64,000 bases of DNA from Dermanyssus gallinae (Eukaryota; Arthropoda; Arachnida; Mesostigmata; Dermanyssidae): assembly GCA_003439945.1 (NCBI GenBank), contig QVRM01001983.1, positions 558,501 through 622,500 of the forward strand, read 5' to 3'. A program made the translations under genes and the position numbers. Numbering within the stretch: the stretch's first letter is position 1; each line of letters opens with the position of its first letter. Below the pieces are notes generated by a model. It made no database searches and was not told the DNA's origin. It was given only the letters and a program-made list of their open reading frames with translations. This document shows, piece after piece, positions 24,483-36,502 of the stretch.

Positions 24483-24637
24483 AGCGGGCCTGAACCTATT
24501 AAATTATACTAGTGTCTACAAATAAAACGTAGTGTAATTCCCCCCCCCTCGAGAGACTCAAGTAGCGCATTTAGTCAAAGCAAAGTTGAAATACCTTATG
24601 AAGGGAAGGATGACGTGCTACAGAGGGTGGCCGTCAT

Positions 24638-24638
24638 A

Positions 24639-24680
<42 letters not shown>

Positions 24681-24686
24681 GGGGGG
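24638..24686. repeat. (AT)n-(AG)n compound microsatellite
   Basis: Twelve AT units are followed by about nine AG units and a short G-run. Confidence 0.9.
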
Positions 24687-25129
24687 AGAGGGAGATATTT
24701 TTTTAATGCTGTTATGTACCTAATGAGGACTCCGGTGCCCAAAAAGGGCCGGTATCAAAAAAGTAATACAAGTTCTAGAATTCTAATTTGATATCGATTA
24801 TTCTGTTTGTGTGGTTGTGTGGTCATTCATAGTTTAGATTGTTCTCTTCTGTTCATACACCTTCGTATGATTAGCCGTCGTCACAGACAAATCTTGTTCA
24901 TAAAGAATGGCTCTATAGCTAAACAAAGTTTTTTATTGTTACTAACTTAAGGCGGTTTTTAATTTCAATCAAGGACGGGATTAAATAGATAAAAAACTAA
25001 AAACACGTACAGTCTTACACCAGATGGTATTACAATTTTTTTTGTTTATAAAAACGCTTGTGATTTCATCGCCAAACAATTACTGTACATTTTTCAGAGA
25101 TTGTGGTTAATTTTAACGCCTGTATTTAA
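24687..25129. other. No recognisable gene
   Basis: AT-rich unassigned sequence. Confidence 0.4.
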
Positions 25130-26121
25130 AAAAGTGCTAAGGGTTCGGTAACTACCGGCCGGTGGGTCAACTATTCATTGCAAGTATTTTAATGGAGAAG
25201 TTTATCGTTAATTATATTGAAAGCTTTTCAGTGTGTAACGAATTGATTGACACAAACAACTAGGACTCGCCAGAGGCCGTTCCACAGGAACACAACCTAT
25301 ATCTATGGTCCACGATTGGAGCCTACACATAAATAATCGTAGAACATTCCATTGCATATATTTTGATTTATCAAAGGTATTTGACAACGTAACTCACAAA
25401 TTGATGTTACAAAATTAGAAAGTATTGACATTGATTTCACAACTCCTCAGTAGGTGTCAGCATGCCTTACCGGGCAAAGATTTACCGTCCAGATCGATAA
25501 CGTGGTAAGTGTCCAGAGTACAAATATGATAGCCTAACTGTGCCGTAGTGTTATCAGATCACAATTCGCCATTGTATACACTTAGTAACGACGCGATACC
25601 GGTAGTTAAATATTTTCTTGATTTGTGTGTGATTTTGGTGTGACCTATAAATTAAACTTCTCTGAACATATTACTGCTACCGTCGCTTCTGCTTCACAAT
25701 TATGTAATACCATATTTATTTGTTGTATTTTAAAAATCTCGATTTCTATGTAAATTTGTACAGAATTTTATTTTTACACAAATTCTTCTGCTGCAGCCAG
25801 GTTTGCGCTCCTTATATGACAAAAGGTAAAAATGCCATTGAGAGGGTACAGGCCAAATTTATGAAACGAGTGTCGAAAAGATGTAATTTTTCTCAAGAAA
25901 GCGTAACTCTTGTGCCAATACGTAGGTTACACGAACGAGATGATTTATCCCTGTATAAAAAGTTGTGCTATCTCAGGACTGACCAGACCATGTTTAAATA
26001 TATGGATAATGGACTACGAAGTGGAGTGAATATTAGATCTCTGGAAGTTGCGCGCTCAGTGAAGATAAATAACGCATTCTTATGGAGAGTTTCACGAAGT
26101 CTGCAAAATCCACAGACCTGA
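25130..26121 (+). pseudogene. LINE ORF2 fragment, RT and C-terminus, degraded
   Basis: Pieces in order are GNYRPVGQLF...LMEKFIVNYIE (RT fingers, near 25145), YFDLSKVFDNVTHKLML (motif A, near 25360-25410), RFTVQIDNVVSVQS (near 25480-25520), a gap where motifs B and C should be, then an open frame to 26121 with CAPYMTKGKNAIERVQAKFMKRVSKRC and LYKKLCYLRTDQ, the thumb/C-terminal region. The copy has several stops and an internal deletion. It belongs to the CR1/L2/Jockey kind and shares the VRRVASRC-type word with the copy at 16.8 kb. Confidence 0.65.
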
Positions 26122-28970
26122 TTTCGCCAAATTTCGAACGGTGCGTTAGCCGCCTAACCCACCGCATTATCCTTCTTATAGCATTAATACTTTTTCATAT
26201 ACTTGGCTGCCAGCTGCCTATAGGAATCTACAACGCAACAAATAACGTTACCGTGACAAAAGTTGAATTGTCGTCAGCTGTTTGTGCTTGTTAAAGTGCT
26301 AAGGGTCACCCCATCCACTAAGGCATGAGATTATATTTTAAACTTCTGAGGAGCCGTTTTCCCTGAATATTTACAGCGCCGCAAATAAATCTCCGGCACC
26401 AAGCAAGCTTTCTATTTACGTATATCCCTGACATTACACTCTTTAGAGCAATTTTAAAGGAATTCACAAACGAAATCTCAATTTTATAGTGACTTCCTCA
26501 CTGTTGATAAACCAAATTCTGGTGGCGCGTTTCGCACAACACATGAGACGGATTTTGAGTTTCAACCGCTATCCGAACAGGCGATTGCTCGAAATGACGT
26601 GGCGACTCGGCACTCATATCTAGTGGCCACCGCATCGGCAATAGATACGCGTGTATAGTAGTGGTTTCATGGCTAAATAAGTTTTCACCTACTTACTACG
26701 GATCTGCTGATATAAACAGGGGTGACTGACTATCTCACTAACAAATGGAACAATGGCAAACTGAAAACATGCCTAAACGTGTGAACGAACCCCATTTCCA
26801 CCCTCCCGTAATGGACGGTCTACCTAATAGAGGATCCCGCATACAGTTGTTGCATGGCCAAGGAAAAATGCTGGCGGCGCAGTTCTCCTTTGTCCACTTT
26901 CACCGGAACACTTGGGACCAGACGATGAACTCAGAAGTGGATTACATACGTGCCCAAGGGACGGTTACGAAAGGAGACTTTCGCAGATGGCCAGACGAGG
27001 TCTTCTTCAGCCGGCGGAAGAAGCGGTGTTGAGCCAATTCTGCCAGCCAGCGCTGACTGGCCGCCCTGCAAACGATGTCTGTCGCAACCAAATCACCATT
27101 TGCAGGCATTCCAGCTCAACAATAGATAAAAGAAATGCTGTAGGAATGCGACGATCCTTACGATGCGGCGATGATAGTGATGGTAGTTTATCGTGTTTGT
27201 TACTGCCGTTGTGCAACGACAAGTTCTGGGAAGAGCGTGTACGCGGTAAACGTTAATTTTACAGGTGTGTATGTGGGGCTTATTCTCGGTATGCCATAAG
27301 GGCTTCAAACAAATAACATCTGCTGAATTAGAACTCAGATAGTTTTGCAGTTCTATTGGCGCTACAAGTTCTATGTATATTGCAACAATTGGAGGATCGC
27401 AATTTGACGGAGCGCTACGCCAGCTCAGGCGTGCAGATTTACTTGTCGACATTAGCTGCTTTTTGACATAAAAACCATTTTAAGGTTGTAGCTTGCTTCA
27501 AGCTTACCAAGCGTATGTTTGTATGGTAGACCACCGCATATACATACCAACCTAACACAAGCCCATTTTCTCAATTAACTCAGCACCTTCCTGCCTTGAC
27601 TTGCTACTCAATTTGCTCGCCCTTTGGAACATTAGGAACTTGCGTGCGCTTATGACAGTGAGGACGCCCCACTGGTATGTTACGTGATGTCAGAATTACC
27701 GACCGGTGTTTAAAGTATATAATTCTGTTTCAACTATAAGTACCGACTTTATTCCTAAATCTGCACATCTGAAAAATATTAATTTGAAAGGAACCTGGGT
27801 TGCGTTGTGATGAAGCTAGCCGCAGTCGCTGCATATATGCCCTACTCTGAGACGCCGACATAAGCGCCAGGCAAATTTTTTTGCCACGTAAGTGGTGCAA
27901 ACCAGCAAAGCTCGCATTTCCCGGCCGTGCTGCTTCATGTGGCAGATAACTGTAGAACTGCCACCTTTCACGTCATAGCATTTTCCACATGTATCTTTCT
28001 TCATGTGTATAGATAGTCGGTAGTGTCAAACTCATCATAGTTGAGCTGTGTTAACTCTCCGCTGGTTTAAAAAGGATGGATGTCACCCAAAACATCCTGC
28101 GGCATTGAGGAAGCCTGACGGTAGAACAGGGAGGACGGCCATTAATATCTGGAATACCACTAGCTGTTGCGTTAACGCAGGGGCAAATTCTACAGCCTTT
28201 TACTCGGCGGAACCCCGATTCACTCAGTAAGGATATGAGACACGACGTCTTCGACAACATCCCTTACGTCACCGCCTTAGTGGCACGTCATTACTGACTC
28301 TCATGCGTCTAAAAGCTTTGCCACGCGAGAACGCTGTCAAATATGCACAGCTTCACCACACTACTTGTCGCTGTATTAAAAACAGCTCTGCGTTAGTGTA
28401 TACCTACGTTCTACCTAAGTCTTTAGTTCCATTCAGCTTTCCAAGACATTCACTTATCGGACTCTTCTTTTTCTCAATTGAGTTTTGTTTGACAATTCAC
28501 AATGATTTTTCTTGTTTTTCACATAAGTAGGGTTAACATCACAAGATAACTAACTGTATTAGCGCTGAGCAGGTTATATTGTTGTATACAGTAGAAAGCC
28601 GGCACGTCGTTTTCCAACAACAACATTTAAATGTCCGTTTTAAGTAATGAGTACTGCAGTCACTCCTTTGCTCACCGACTGCCAACAATCTGGGAATCCT
28701 TTGTAAAATATATACGGTTGTTTACCTCTGCAAAACGTTCTCTCCAAGACGTTTTATATATTTTTATTCAGGTAAGGTAAACATTGCAAAGGATTGCAGT
28801 ACCGAGAACAGACTTACTCTAATAATAATAATAGTACATATCTGGCAGACAGTGTAACCTTCAAGAAGAAGGGCGCGCTTATAGACTTACTGTCAAAACT
28901 CTCTTGGCGATAGATGGATGGATTTCTCTCTTTTTTTTTAATTGAAGCATTTTCTATTCACTTGACATGT
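26122..28970. other. No recognisable gene
   Basis: Nearly 3 kb without recognisable domains or tandem repeats, apart from a short (AAT)n near 28820. Open frames up to 119 codons occur (for example 26745-27032 and 27452-27093 antisense), but their products match no family I know. Confidence 0.4.
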
Positions 28971-29040
28971 ATGCTTAGATGCACATGTCACCTTTGTATA
29001 TCAGGGCTACTTAGAGTAGCAGCATAGGCGGACATGAACA
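28971..29040 (-). repeat. Repeat C, copy 2
   Basis: The complement reads GACATGT-like and TATGCTGC..CTCTAAG, then CCTGATATAC and GGTGACATGTGCAT, matching the 33234-33352 copy. Confidence 0.55.
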
Positions 29041-29447
29041 CAAGTAGAGCCCAATCGGCCATGACCTCAGGTAGAAGGGAACGTAGAGAGGACTTAGGAC
29101 CTCGGTAGCCGCAGTCTGTGCCACAGGCGCCATATTTTAGTACGTTGTGCACGATCGAAAAGTGTCTGTCCGTCTGTCGCGATGACGCACGCATGTACAC
29201 ACACAAACTTGTGCAGGCGTATCTCAGCGCATGCGAAAAAAAAGGTATTCACGCATCATGCATGTGAGATACTAATGGGCTCTTCTTCAAGTCGTCCTCG
29301 CCTTACGTCTCGTCGTGGTACAACGCCGAAGGGCGTGGCTTGGCACACGACATCCTATCATTTTGAATAAGCGTGTTAGCGTCTGGTTGATCGTACGCCG
29401 TGCCCGGCGGTCAGATTGCATGCGTATTCGCATCCTCTCTGCATGTA
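29041..29447. other. No recognisable gene
   Basis: Unassigned. The antisense frame 29206-28988 runs into repeat C and may be a remnant of the parent LINE. Confidence 0.35.
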
Positions 29448-30279
<832 letters not shown>

Positions 30280-30897
30280 CCCAGAAAGATTTCGGAAGCA
30301 ATATAAGGAATTGTAAAGTTCGTTTAACCTCTTCCAATGGAACATAGTCTCTGAGAAGTCTTGCTTCAGAGTGAGAATGATATGACTAAATTTCCGTGAC
30401 ACAAGTGTTGTTGCTTGACAAAGAAGCACAAAATGGGCAATTGCAAGACAACCAGTCCTCATATACAGAAACTAAGCTAACCGTCGTGTTTGTGAGATAA
30501 TTTTAGCATACAGTATACGCCGACCGGAAGATACAAATTATATTTAGCATATACACCGACCGGAACATACGAAATGGTCGTTTAGAACAGAATTCTAACA
30601 AAATGTTTGCGAATTATCTTCTGAACGACCGTGCCGCATCTTCCGGTCAGTGTTACATTTTCTCACAAACACGACGGTGTGCTTAATTTCTGTATAGGTG
30701 ACCTGTTTGTCTCGCAATTGCAGATTTTGTGCTCCTACGTCGGGCAACAACACCAATGTCACGGATTTTAGTATTATCATTTTCACTCCTAAACAAGACT
30801 TTTCAAAGACCATGTTCCATTAAAAAAAAAACATCCACTCCAGCTATTCACTCTAAAATTCCTTATAGCGCTTCCGAAATCTTTTTGGGTCACCCTG
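30280..30897. mobile_element. Foldback element, older copy
   Basis: Both halves are inverted copies of each other. AGATTTCGGAAGC...ATAAGGAATT at 30286 onward mirrors the complement ending at 30897 (CACCCTG), and the TTCCAATGGAACATAGTCTC block is mirrored by GACCATGTTCCATT. Inner arms share their text with the younger element at 31031-31758, so they are one family. There is no coding capacity, and a TA follows the right end. The left end is worn. It is a non-autonomous DNA element of presumed Tc1/mariner/pogo type, judged from the CAGGGT-type terminus and the TA. Confidence 0.7.
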
Positions 30898-30991
30898 TAA
30901 AGTTGGTGGTCCCCTAACTCTATATGACCGGGATATTTGTGGTACGGCTTCACTGCAATGTAGTTGCAAAGCGAGTACAAAGTAAGGTATA

Positions 30992-30995
<4 letters not shown>

Positions 30996-31030
<35 letters not shown>
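30996..31030. repeat. (AT)n tract, left segment of the 31-33 kb insertion site
   Basis: The tract ends exactly at the left terminus of the foldback element. Confidence 0.95.
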
Positions 31031-31033
<3 letters not shown>

Positions 31034-31758
31034 GGTATAACAGGAATATTTGATAAACGATATATGCAATTGTAGAGCTCGTTAAGGCAAATATTTTTTC
31101 CAATGGAACATGGTCTCTAAGAGGCCCTGTTTCGGAATGAGAGCTAAATTACTACAATATGTGACATTGGTGTTTTTGCCCGACATAGGAGCATAGAATG
31201 TGCTGTTGCGAGACAACCAGGTTTCCTCGACAGAAGCTAACATGCACTTAATCTGGACGTCCCACCAAAAATCGTAATTACTCCGCAACCACAGCTCGCA
31301 TTGCCATACGTTTAGTACCAAAATGATCGTCATGAAATGCGATATATTATACTAGTTTAGAGTAGTAGTAAATATATTAGTTTAGAGCGCTGTAAGTGGT
31401 CGTAAGGTAATGATTTTGAGGTATTGGGCGTGAAGGTTAATAAAATAACTTCATTTTGGCGAATTCTCTTCTAAGCGACCATGTAGCATCTTCTGACCGG
31501 CCTTATGAGTCGAAAGAAGCAGAATTTTCTCACGAACACGGCGGTGCGGTTAGCTTCTGTCTAGGAAACCTGGTTGTCTCGCAACAGACATTCTATGCTC
31601 CTATGTCGGGCAAAAACACCAATGTCACAAATTGTAGTAATTTAACTCTCATTCCGAAACAGGGCCTCTTAGAGACCATGTTCCATTGGAAAAAATATTT
31701 GCCTTAACGAGCTCTACAATTCCATATATCGTTGATCAAATATTCCTGTAATACCCTG
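31031..31758. mobile_element. Foldback element with inverted arms of about 210 bp
   Basis: The left arm (31031-31241) begins CAGGGTATAACAGGAATATT. The right arm (31550-31758) is its near-exact reverse complement and ends CCTGTAATACCCTG. TA lies on each side (31029-31030 and 31759-31760). The middle 310 bp has no open frame of interest; apparent reading frames simply run along the arms. Size, long arms and TA duplications fit a non-autonomous foldback/MITE mobilised by a Tc1/mariner-superfamily transposase. Confidence 0.88.
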
Positions 31759-31782
31759 TATATATATATATATATATATATA
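31759..31782. repeat. (AT)n tract between two transposons
   Basis: Only 24 bp of pure TA repeat separate the foldback element from mariner B copy 1. Confidence 0.95.
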
Positions 31783-33067
31783 CAGGTAGTTCAATAAGTT
31801 CTTAGAATGAGCTTTTTAGAATTCGAATTTTGGCGCGCTTCCACCGCTATTAGGAACTGCAACTTTTCGGCTGCTAGCACTCAAAATATTATGGTGATTG
31901 GCCGTTGCGATTTCGTTTGATAGCTTTTCCCGTGCAACGTATCGGCGTGATTTTTAAAAATGAATAAAAAAGAGTTTCGAGTGGTTATCAAGCATTTTTA
32001 TTTCAAAGGTTGGGAGGCGACCCAAGTAAAAATTGGGTTGGACGAGACGTACGGTGACTCTGCGCCATGTTTTGCCACTGTTTCCAACTGGATTAATGTG
32101 TTAAAAAGAGGTCGCAGGAGCACCGAGAATGAACTACGTCCAGGAGGCCAAAAAACGGCAACTGATGAGGAAAACATAGAGAAAGTGCGAAACATCGTTG
32201 GCACAGATAAGCGAATGAACATTAAGGAGATAGCGGAGGCATTAGGAATTAGTTTAGGTAGTGTGCATTTTATCCTATACGAAAACTTGAAGATGAATAA
32301 GCTCAGATAAAAATGGCTGCCGCATTTGCTCAACCAAGGCCAAAAAGCGCGCCTGTTTTCGCTTCACAGCAAAATTTGGCCAAGATGTCGAACAATCCGT
32401 CGGATTTTTGGCGCAGATTCATGACCGTCGATGAAAGCTGGGTCCATCACTACACTCCCGAGACCCAAGAAGCATCTTGCCAATGGTGTGCACCTGATGA
32501 AGGACCTCCGAAGAGGGTGCGGACAACGGCATTGACCGGAAAGGTGATGGCTACAGTTTTTTTAAGACCAACGTTGAATAATGCTGGTCGACTACCTTGA
32601 GAGCGGTAAAACGATCACAGGAGAATATTATGCAAGACTGTTGGACTGCCTTTAGCAAGAACTCATCGTGAAACGGCCCGCTTTGCAGAAGAAGGTTGTC
32701 CTGTTTCACCAGGACAATGCTCCTGCACAAGTCCCGGCAAGCATCGGCAAAACTGGCCCAACTGAGGTTCGAACTTATTGAACAACCTTCCTATTCTCCA
32801 GACCTGGCCCCCCCTGATTATTTCCTCTTCGAACATTTGAAGGATAGTCTCGGTGGAAAGCGTTTTTCCAGCAATGAAGAGGTTAAGGCTGCTGTCAATG
32901 CCTATTTTCAGTCTAAAGACGCGGAATTCTACTTAAGAGGTATAAAAGTTCTGAAATCTTGGTGGGAAAAGTGTACTGAGCATCTCGGGTTGTATACCGA
33001 ATAAGATAAATTTAAAAACATGATTTGGAAAATTCTTGGTTTTCATTCTAAGAACTTATTGAACTAC

Positions 33068-33070
<3 letters not shown>
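31783..33070 (+). mobile_element. Mariner B, copy 1
   Basis: The left terminus CAGGTAGTTCAATAAGTTCT and the right terminus AGAACTTATTGAACTACCTG are inverted repeats of about 27 bp, each bordered by TA. The length of 1288 bp is normal. The same element in reverse orientation lies at 49283-50528. The transposase is broken (next entry). Confidence 0.95.
31960..33004 (+). pseudogene. Mariner B transposase, copy 1 (multiple frameshifts)
   Basis: Three sections lie in three frames. 31960-32310 has MNKKEFRVVIKHFYFKGW and the HTH words ATVSNWINV, RGRRST and IKEIAEALGISLGSVH. 32313-32600 has the first catalytic Asp in MTVDESWVHHYTPET and ends at a stop near 32598. 32696-33004 has the end of the core with YSPDLAPPDYFLFEHLK (third Asp) and the C-terminal WWEKCTEHLG. 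The HQDNAPA block keeps its Asp (near 32715), but a 2-bp loss relative to copy 2 right after it changes the frame. Spacing in the better-aligned copy 2 is D34D. It is non-functional, but the element ends are intact. Confidence 0.9.

Positions 33071-33108
<38 letters not shown>
33071..33108. repeat. (AT)n tract right of mariner B copy 1
   Basis: The TA repeat starts directly at the right target TA. Confidence 0.95.
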
Positions 33109-33112
<4 letters not shown>

Positions 33113-33233
33113 AGCTGTCGGAGGCCCTAGCTCTAGGACCAAATGTTAGAAATGACCTGATCGATATTACAAAGAAGAGGTTGTCACAATGGAAAGCAAA
33201 TACTCAGTAGGTATTGAAGTAGACATGGATTAT

Positions 33234-33352
33234 ATGGACGCGTAGGTAATATATATGCTGCCGCTCTAAGCGCCCCTGATATGATAAAGGGTGACATGTG
33301 TATTTAGGTATACTTGCCAAGCGAACAATAAATCAATCAATCAATCAATATT
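33234..33352 (+). repeat. Repeat C, copy 3, with (AATC)n tail
   Basis: The best copy of the shared segment: TATGCTGCCGCTCTAAG, CGCCCCTGATAT, GGTGACATGTGTATTTAGG, then an AATC tetramer tail (33331-33350). The tetramer tail suggests the 3' end of a retrotransposed element. Confidence 0.6.
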
Positions 33353-33714
33353 AGACAACAAAATGTGAAATATTACCGAAGTAGTACGGGATGATGGATG
33401 ACAGTTTCATAATAGAACAAATATTGCAGCACATACTGAAGCGTGCCACGATCAAATTACGGACAATACCATAACGACGGGCATAAACATATATCCATAG
33501 TTGCCTACATGTCGATTTTTCTTATTCTCTCTCTCTCTCTCTCTCGCCCTATCTATCTTTCATATGGCGATGGCACAGATATTTATTACAATTCAAAACA
33601 GAAAAATCCTGTTTGGGAGGCGCGTAGACGTATGGTTTGGCCCCCAAACGCATAGAACAAAATATTGCACGGTATACGGTTAGGGCAGTATCGCAGCCAT
33701 GTAAGTGTTATCTG
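33353..33714. other. No recognisable gene
   Basis: Contains a (CT)n run at about 33527-33544. Nothing else was identified. Confidence 0.4.
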
Positions 33715-33898
33715 AAATACTTTTTGGGTTGACTCTCAGCCAATATTTAACGTCCATGGGACTGCTTTTCGCATTACTTCATAGACGGACCCCCATAAGT
33801 ACAAATGTGCAACGGTAGGGCTCGAACCCGCGCACCTACCTATGTGTCTCCTCCGGTCGCGAGGCGCAGACGAATGCACCACGCCACCGGGCTCGACT
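33715..33898 (-). repeat. SINE A, copy 1, full length with target duplications
   Basis: Antisense from 33898, the element begins with a tRNA-like head. GTGGCGTGGTGCATTCG resembles an A box and GCGGGTTCGAGCCC (near 33825) is a clear B box, as in pol III promoters. The unrelated body follows, ending AAAAAGTATTTC. The ends are bordered by imperfect 16-bp direct repeats, ATGTAAGTGTTATCTG at 33699-33714 and ATGCAAGTGCTATCTG at 33899-33914. A second copy lies at 45453-45581. It would be transcribed by pol III and rely on LINE proteins. Confidence 0.78.
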
Positions 33899-33914
33899 AT
33901 GCAAGTGCTATCTG

Positions 33915-34952
33915 GTCTGACCGTGCAGTACAGCTTGATTTATATAGCAGCATATGGTAATGTTGCTAGTGTTATATAGGCGCCCTCTTGTTGATTTTTG
34001 TCGTCGTTTGTTTTACTGTTCGCAGCTTGTGGGTTCAGGCAGTGGCAAATCTCTTCCGAGACAACAGAAGTTAATCTGTTTTTGTGCTTATCCAAGTGTG
34101 CATCCCCATGTGGGAGCTCTATGCAGCGCGTTTGGCATCTTCACGGTCAATCCAATCACATACCCAGCCGATATCGGCTATAATCAGAGACATGCGTGTT
34201 GTTGATGTCGATGTATTTTGCATCGATATTCTATTTATTGCCTTGCAGGCATGAAACGTTGTTTCCGTTTACCCTTTTTACTTGTCTTTCTACTTCTTCC
34301 TCTATATCTTTGGTGACGTCGTTTCCGTTCCAGCCTTACTTAGCCTTACACGAATAGCACCAAATGGTTCATTTTCATCACTTTGCCAGGTAGTGCCTGT
34401 CGTCGACAATGGCAAAAAGGTTGCGTCCTTTTGCTGAGGAGCAGTTCACCTCTATGGCTGCGTTTGGCCACTACTAGGTTTGAGTCCTCTTTGTACTCGA
34501 CGCTATCATCGCGTTAAGTTCTATGGCAGAAGTGCAACCGGCAGAGAACGGCTGCAGCGATCGATGGCTCTCGACTCTCGAGCGCACAGGCTCACGTCAG
34601 CACAGTTTCAGGACGCGACGGCTGGCCTTCGCAGGAGGATCTGAAAGCTGATGCTATTGGTCCTAGTCGTTCTGATCGTTTGTCCGTGGGCCGTTTTGTT
34701 CACCATGCATAACTGCGCCACGTTAAACTCGATTCGGCGCACGTTGCACTCTTGGCCTGAGGCAGTACCCCCCCCCCCCCTCTTCGTTCTCAAAGCCCCT
34801 CCTTCGATATTATTCTACCTACCGACTACTGCGTAGTTCGTCCTTTGGCCCACCGTTGAACCGACAACAATTGACTTCAAGTGCTGCTGTATTTGTATGT
34901 TGCGTCTCGTACATCTACCCGCGTACACGTTATACGCACAGACATATAGGCA

Positions 34953-34953
<1 letters not shown>
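33915..34953. other. No recognisable gene
   Basis: Unassigned. There is a C-run at 34769-34780. Confidence 0.4.

Positions 34954-35007
<54 letters not shown>
34954..35007. repeat. (AT)n microsatellite
   Basis: About 27 AT units. Confidence 0.95.
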
Positions 35008-35008
<1 letters not shown>

Positions 35009-35208
35009 CAATGACAGTTATTCAAGTTTTAAACTTTTCAAGTTTTAAAAAACAAAAGGAGTTTATAAACTTGGGCGAAATCATCACCGGGCATGTCTAC
35101 TCTGCTCAGTTGCTACGAGCAGGAAATTAACTGCCACGCAAACGAAACGCAGCCAGTTTTCTCACAACGAGAGGCCTTATGTTTCAACAACGGCAGTCAG
35201 AAAGACAT

Positions 35209-35256
35209 AACGTCTAGAATTAGAAACAACCATTTAAAAAAAATGTTTTTAATTCT
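35209..35256. repeat. 48-bp hairpin insert flanked by 14-bp direct repeats
   Basis: CTAGAATTAGAAACAA is mirrored by TGTTTTTAATTCTAG around an A-rich loop. The insert is bordered by identical AGTCAGAAAGACAT at 35195-35208 and 35257-35270. The hairpin text equals the 3' end of SINE B copy 1 (12105-12148). Confidence 0.75.
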
Positions 35257-35270
35257 AGTCAGAAAGACAT

Positions 35271-35597
35271 GCCGCACTTACCATATCTACTACCGAACCC
35301 AGAGTCGTCCGACTTCTATTTATTCCTGAATATCTAGGCCGTCTTTAATGGACAGAGGGGTTTACCACAAACACGAAGTGCTGTCCTTCTATTAACCGCT
35401 AGGATAAAAACAAAATTGATTATATGCCATATCCATTGAGCACATGTATTCGTAGAGCTATTTGTCTAGAGTGACTAGTTGTATTACTTTGAACTTGTTA
35501 GAATCACTTGACTTGTCAGGGGGAGCTGGACGAAACGTCTGATATCGGATCTCAACGATGGGAATGACTGTCGACATGGGGAGTTGACCAATGATAC
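35271..35597. other. No recognisable gene
   Basis: Unassigned; possibly the degraded upstream part of the following LINE. Confidence 0.35.
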
Positions 35598-35875
35598 AGG
35601 TTCTGACCGCTCACGGTCAATTCCAGAGCAACACAGGTAACATACGAAAGGCCGCTAGTGAGACCTGTGTGCTTTGCGAATCTAGGGAGCCGGACACACT
35701 GTCCTGCACTGCAAGTCCCATTGTCAAGCAGGGTGCAGGGGCTCCACTACCGTGAGGAGCCGCCCCATCAAGGAGGTGGTTAGCTATATGATAAGCTCGG
35801 CGGAAGCGTGGAAGGAGGCAACGGACCTGTTCGACGCAATCGAGGCTCAATACAGCCAAGGAAACCGCTAGGCGG
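35598..35875 (+). pseudogene. R1-like LINE ORF2 C-terminal remnant
   Basis: QVLTAHGQFQSNTGNIRKAAS followed by CVLCESREPDT matches the 'LTGHG.F...L.RI.KA.S..C..C....DT' zinc-binding tail of R1-like ORF2 proteins, though the later Cys/His positions are lost. After a frame change, IKEVVSYMISSAEAWKEATDL matches the last helix of the same tail. The first block has a close counterpart at 14819-14869, so both loci carry the same or related LINE families. RT is not preserved here. Confidence 0.6.
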
Positions 35876-36367
35876 GAGAGGTTCACGCGGCAGCCTCGGG
35901 AGAGTGGTCGAGACGAGGAGCCGAGAAAGGCGGGAAGGCAAGTGAAGCCGTCAGTCTCCTAGTGCGACAGTTAAGCTCTTGACGATGCATATCTTGGCAT
36001 AAGCTCCCTATCTGGATGCAGGCAAATATGCAGAAAAATAGACGGAGATATAGCTGCATTGTGGAGAAATCGGCCTCTTCTTGAAGAGATTATAAGTATT
36101 ACCGAGCCTGGAAGGATAGGGAGGAATCCGGCATGTGCATTTTGCATTCCCGAAACCGATTAGGAAAAAAAGAATTGCTTAAACTAAGAACCTTGTTTAG
36201 AACGATACCGATACGCCGGTAAAGTCACTGCTGGCAGTGTTTAGTTTGATTTGGCACACCTGCGTAAATTAGCGCAGATTGACCTGTTTTTTATATGCGG
36301 CAATTATATTGTGCTACAACACTGGTTGTAGAAGACACGCAAACCTGCAAGAACTAATTGTAGAGCC
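35876..36367. other. No recognisable gene
   Basis: Unassigned; may include the 3' UTR of the preceding LINE remnant. Confidence 0.35.
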
Positions 36368-36502
36368 ATGTTGTTGTTATTGTTGTTGTTGTTGCCGTTG
36401 TTGTTGTTGTTGTTGTTGTTGATGTTGCTATTAATGTTGATGTTGTTGTTGTTGTTGTTGCTATTGATGTTGTCGTTGTTGTTGTTATTGCTGCTGCTGC
36501 TC
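36368..36502. repeat. (GTT)n-rich triplet microsatellite
   Basis: About 45 triplets, mostly GTT with GAT and CTA variants. The long Leu-rich or Asn-rich frames across it are artefacts of the repeat. Confidence 0.95.

Noticed and set aside
31082..31707. Apparent pair of related 83-codon proteins in opposite orientation
   Set aside because: They are the two inverted arms of the foldback element, not genes.
33331..33350. CRISPR-like or other short regular repeat
   Set aside because: It is a simple AATC tetramer tail. No spaced repeats of CRISPR type occur anywhere in the window.
33790..33898. tRNA gene on the minus strand
   Set aside because: B box and A box are good, but the acceptor stem does not close and a conserved non-tRNA body and target duplications follow, so it is a SINE.
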